A stretch of DNA of 44,569 nt from Syntrophomonas sp. DTU018 (lineage in GTDB: Bacteria > Bacillota > Syntrophomonadia > Syntrophomonadales > Syntrophomonadaceae): NCBI GenBank assembly GCA_001513155.1, contig LFSR01000008.1, positions 1 to 44,569 on the forward strand, in the 5' to 3' direction. The notes under the pieces were generated by a model. The model saw nothing but the letters and a program-made list of their open reading frames with translations. It was not told the DNA's origin and did no database searches. The position numbers and the translations under genes are program-made. This document shows, in pieces, positions 42,535-44,569 of the stretch; the first letter of the stretch is position 1, and the number at the start of each line of letters is the position of its first letter.

Positions 42535-44487
42535 TTATTTGTCTTCCTTGCGTGATCTGGTCATTAACAGTATACCACTGCCTGCTACTAAAGAGCTAAT
42601 TATCAATGCCAGGGCATTGCCACCAGTTCTCGGAAGCTCGGGACCTGCAGCTGTTGCTTCAGGTTGTACTACAATTTCTTGTTCTTGCTCTGGTTCAACA
42701 GCAACAGGTTCTGGCCTAATCTGGGGTTCCTGTTCAGGTTCGGGCGAAACCGCCGTAGGCTCAGGTTCTACGATTATTGTGTTATCGCTTCCACCAGATG
42801 AACCGCCGCCACCAGAAGAGCCTCCTGAGCCACCTGGAGTATTGGGTTCTTCTGATTCACCGGGTTCTTCGTCACCGGGTTCTTCATCACCGGGTTCTTC
42901 AGAATCTTCTGGAGTGTTTTCAACACTTACGTTGGTGGTTTCGCCTGGTAACACTGTAATTAATCTGTTTTCATCATTGAGACTGGTTGTATATCCCACT
43001 GGAACTTCCTCGTAAAGTTCATATTCACCCGGTTCCAGATCTCCAAATAGTGCTATACCCAATTCGTTGGTAAAGGCGATGAGAGCATTGATGATGCTTC
43101 TAGCTTCACCAAGTACTCTTCTAAGTTTAAACTTCACACCAGTCTGAGGTTGTTCCGTAGTACTGATTATCTTTATAACTTGAACACTGCCCAGGGGCGT
43201 ATTCACCACAGGCACCTCGGTAGTTTGGCCTGCTGTGACAGTTACAGTAAAGTCCTCCGTAAGACTCGTCATATATCCCTCGGGGACTTGTTCAGTAAGG
43301 ACATAATCACCTGGTTCCAGATCTTCAAATAAGGCGATCCCATCCTCATCTGTTGCAACAGTTGTGCCTTCGGCACTCATGAAAGCTACGGGTTGTACTT
43401 CAACCTGCTTTGGGGTAAGAGTAAAACTCACACCCTCCTGGGGTTCACCAGTAGTGCTGAGGGTTTTTATGACTTCTACACTTCCCTTATCGGGTGTAAC
43501 AGGATTAAAGATATTGGTTACTGTTATAGCCACATTATTGACAACATCTTTTACATTTATTTCCTTGCTCCATAATTCCCCTTGACCAGGATGACCAGGT
43601 CGTTGTTCTGCTCTAAACATGTATTTTCCGGCTTGTGTTGGCTGAAATCTTAATGTATATTCCTGCCCCTGATCTAAAGCTGGGATTTGTCCTTCAGCTA
43701 TCACATTCCCGTTCTTTGGGTTACCAGATACTGCATAATACAGTTGCCAGCCGGTAGTGCCCTGCATAGCGGTACCATCATTTTTAATCTTTGCCCAAAT
43801 TTCTTTATACCCTTCAACTATTGAAAAAGTATGGCTTGGAGAGAATTCGACATCAGCACCATAGGAATCAGTTTCCACTATACTATACTGGCCAACTGGC
43901 AGATCATCGTATTTCTGTTCTTGGCCACTTTTAAGCAAAAATGATTTTACATCCTTTTCCCCTTGCTTGATTTTGAAATTGTATTCATATGATTCAGGTT
44001 CATTTGTTGCTATTTTGGTAAGGGTAAAGCTTGTCTTAGTACCACCTTCAGTCGTAAACTTAAGAGAACTTTTATCCCAATCGGGATCTGGTCCGCCTTT
44101 TAGTATAACTATACCACTGAGGGGTGACAGACCTGGTTCCTCTGACAATTCTTCTGATAAGTCAGGATCTTCTGATCCTTCGGGGTCTTCTGATTCTACA
44201 GGGTCTTCTGATCCTTCAGGTGCTCCTGTTCCTTCAGGGCTTCCTGATCCTTCAGTTTCTTCATTCAGGTCCCCCTCCGGGTTATCAGTAATCTCCGGAT
44301 CGGTTTGGTTTTCTCCTGGCGACTCAGGATCACTTGGGTTTTCTTGAGGCACGTCAATTTCAGTGCCTTCCCCTGGCGTAAAAGTATCGTTATCACCATT
44401 ACCTAAAGCTATACCGCATGAAAACAACATTGAAAAGACAACCATCAATACCAATATTCTTGACCGCTTCAACCGCAAAAAACTCAA
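42535..44487 (-). CDS. LPRTG cell-wall-anchored protein with two Cna-B/SpaA-type domains
   Basis: The 650-residue product has a signal peptide (RSRILVLMVVFSMLFSCGIALG), a long acidic Pro/Glu/Ser-rich stretch (about 35-125, with repeated SEDPEGSEDP), a middle region, two Cna-B domains (about 330-425 and 426-520; each starts SVxVIK, has LEPGxYxLxExVPxGY and ends NTP, consistent with Lys-Asn isopeptide bonds), a second Pro/Glu-rich part, and LPRTG (about 618-622) with helix and RSRKEDK tail. The start is a TTG at 44487, 8 bases after AAGGAGG (44496-44502); the ATG at 44523 lies upstream of this ribosome site and is not preferred. It should be anchored to peptidoglycan by the adjacent sortase; adhesion is inferred. 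Confidence 0.9.
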   Translation of the reverse strand: MSFLRLKRSRILVLMVVFSMLFSCGIALGNGDNDTFTPGEGTEIDVPQENPSDPESPGENQTDPEITDNPEGDLNEETEGSGSPEGTGAPEGSEDPVESEDPEGSEDPDLSEELSEEPGLSPLSGIVILKGGPDPDWDKSSLKFTTEGGTKTSFTLTKIATNEPESYEYNFKIKQGEKDVKSFLLKSGQEQKYDDLPVGQYSIVETDSYGADVEFSPSHTFSIVEGYKEIWAKIKNDGTAMQGTTGWQLYYAVSGNPKNGNVIAEGQIPALDQGQEYTLRFQPTQAGKYMFRAEQRPGHPGQGELWSKEINVKDVVNNVAITVTNIFNPVTPDKGSVEVIKTLSTTGEPQEGVSFTLTPKQVEVQPVAFMSAEGTTVATDEDGIALFEDLEPGDYVLTEQVPEGYMTSLTEDFTVTVTAGQTTEVPVVNTPLGSVQVIKIISTTEQPQTGVKFKLRRVLGEARSIINALIAFTNELGIALFGDLEPGEYELYEEVPVGYTTSLNDENRLITVLPGETTNVSVENTPEDSEEPGDEEPGDEEPGESEEPNTPGGSGGSSGGGGSSGGSDNTIIVEPEPTAVSPEPEQEPQIRPEPVAVEPEQEQEIVVQPEATAAGPELPRTGGNALALIISSLVAGSGILLMTRSRKEDK

Positions 44488-44495
44488 ATCTTTTT

Positions 44496-44502
44496 CCTCC
44501 TT
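44496..44502 (-). promoter_or_regulatory. Ribosome-binding site deciding the start of the LPRTG protein
   Basis: AAGGAGG on the minus strand lies 8 bases before the TTG at 44487. In the longer frame from the ATG at 44523 it would be translated as part of HKEE, and that ATG has only AGAGAAT before it. The signal peptide also becomes normally placed with the TTG start. Confidence 0.75.
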
Positions 44503-44569
44503 ATGTATCTGAGGATTTTGCATATTCTCTAGCCTAGAAAACTTCGGGCTTTTTCAGGGTAAAAAAAGG

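Noticed and set aside
1-44569. CRISPR arrays, insertion sequences, rRNA or tRNA genes
   Set aside because: No regularly spaced identical repeats, transposase genes, rRNA segments or tRNA T-arm patterns were recognised by eye on either strand; a small tRNA could still be missed without a scanner.

Overview
The window looks like a piece of a Gram-positive, spore-forming, anaerobic fatty-acid degrader of the Syntrophomonas type (Firmicutes, Syntrophomonadaceae). The grounds are a complete sporulation sigma-K gene, strong AGGAGG-type ribosome sites with frequent GTG/TTG starts, a long-chain acyl-CoA ligase, an enoyl-CoA hydratase/isomerase and an acyl-CoA dehydrogenase, next to formate dehydrogenase and [NiFe] hydrogenase loci. 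The species is inferred, not proven. Most genes are on the minus strand, so operons read from high to low coordinates.

Region 1 (1-7434, minus): a formate dehydrogenase operon. A leader of over 500 nt carries a conserved element, a terminator, a molybdenum/tungsten-cofactor riboswitch-like fold and a second terminator. It is followed by fdhA (selenocysteine at codon 356 with a good SECIS hairpin, but also an in-frame amber TAG at codon 297), two MoeA-type molybdopterin genes, NuoE- and NuoF-like NADH-side subunits, and the start of a formate channel gene that runs off the window. Region 2 (7733-17331, minus): a membrane-bound uptake-type [NiFe] hydrogenase operon: small subunit with Tat signal, large subunit, cytochrome b, maturation protease, hypA, hypB, hypF, hypC, hypD, hypE. 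The large subunit has an in-frame TGA exactly where the second cysteine of the N-terminal RxCGxC motif should be, with a SECIS-like hairpin behind it. Region 3 (17660-22452, minus): nickel supply: CbiO with a His-rich tail, CbiQ, a CbiN/PDGLE-like protein, CbiM, a CooT-DUF4198 fusion, an FmdE-family protein and a DUF3842 protein. The three regions fit one programme: nickel import feeds hydrogenase maturation, and hydrogenase plus formate dehydrogenase dispose of electrons from fatty-acid oxidation as H2 or formate.

Region 4 (22630-33123): a metallo-beta-lactamase protein, a MATE exporter, fadD with a truncated TetR-like remnant before it, comEC and comEA, then on the plus strand an enoyl-CoA hydratase/isomerase and an acyl-CoA dehydrogenase. 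The fadD side and the isomerase/dehydrogenase side both carry a TTTCGAAA palindrome in the upstream DNA. Region 5 (33169-41678): sigK, a secreted phosphodiester glycosidase, a leucine-rich-repeat protein, an SLH-domain remnant, a chemoreceptor that appears to have lost its second membrane helix, an UlaG-like hydrolase and a PHP phosphatase. Region 6 (41878-44569, minus): a sortase and its likely substrate, an LPRTG cell-wall protein with two Cna-B/SpaA-type domains.

The most unusual signals are the selenocysteine codon in the bridging-cysteine position of the hydrogenase, the amber codon replacing an expected tryptophan in fdhA, and a conserved leader element placed before a terminator upstream of both selenoprotein operons.
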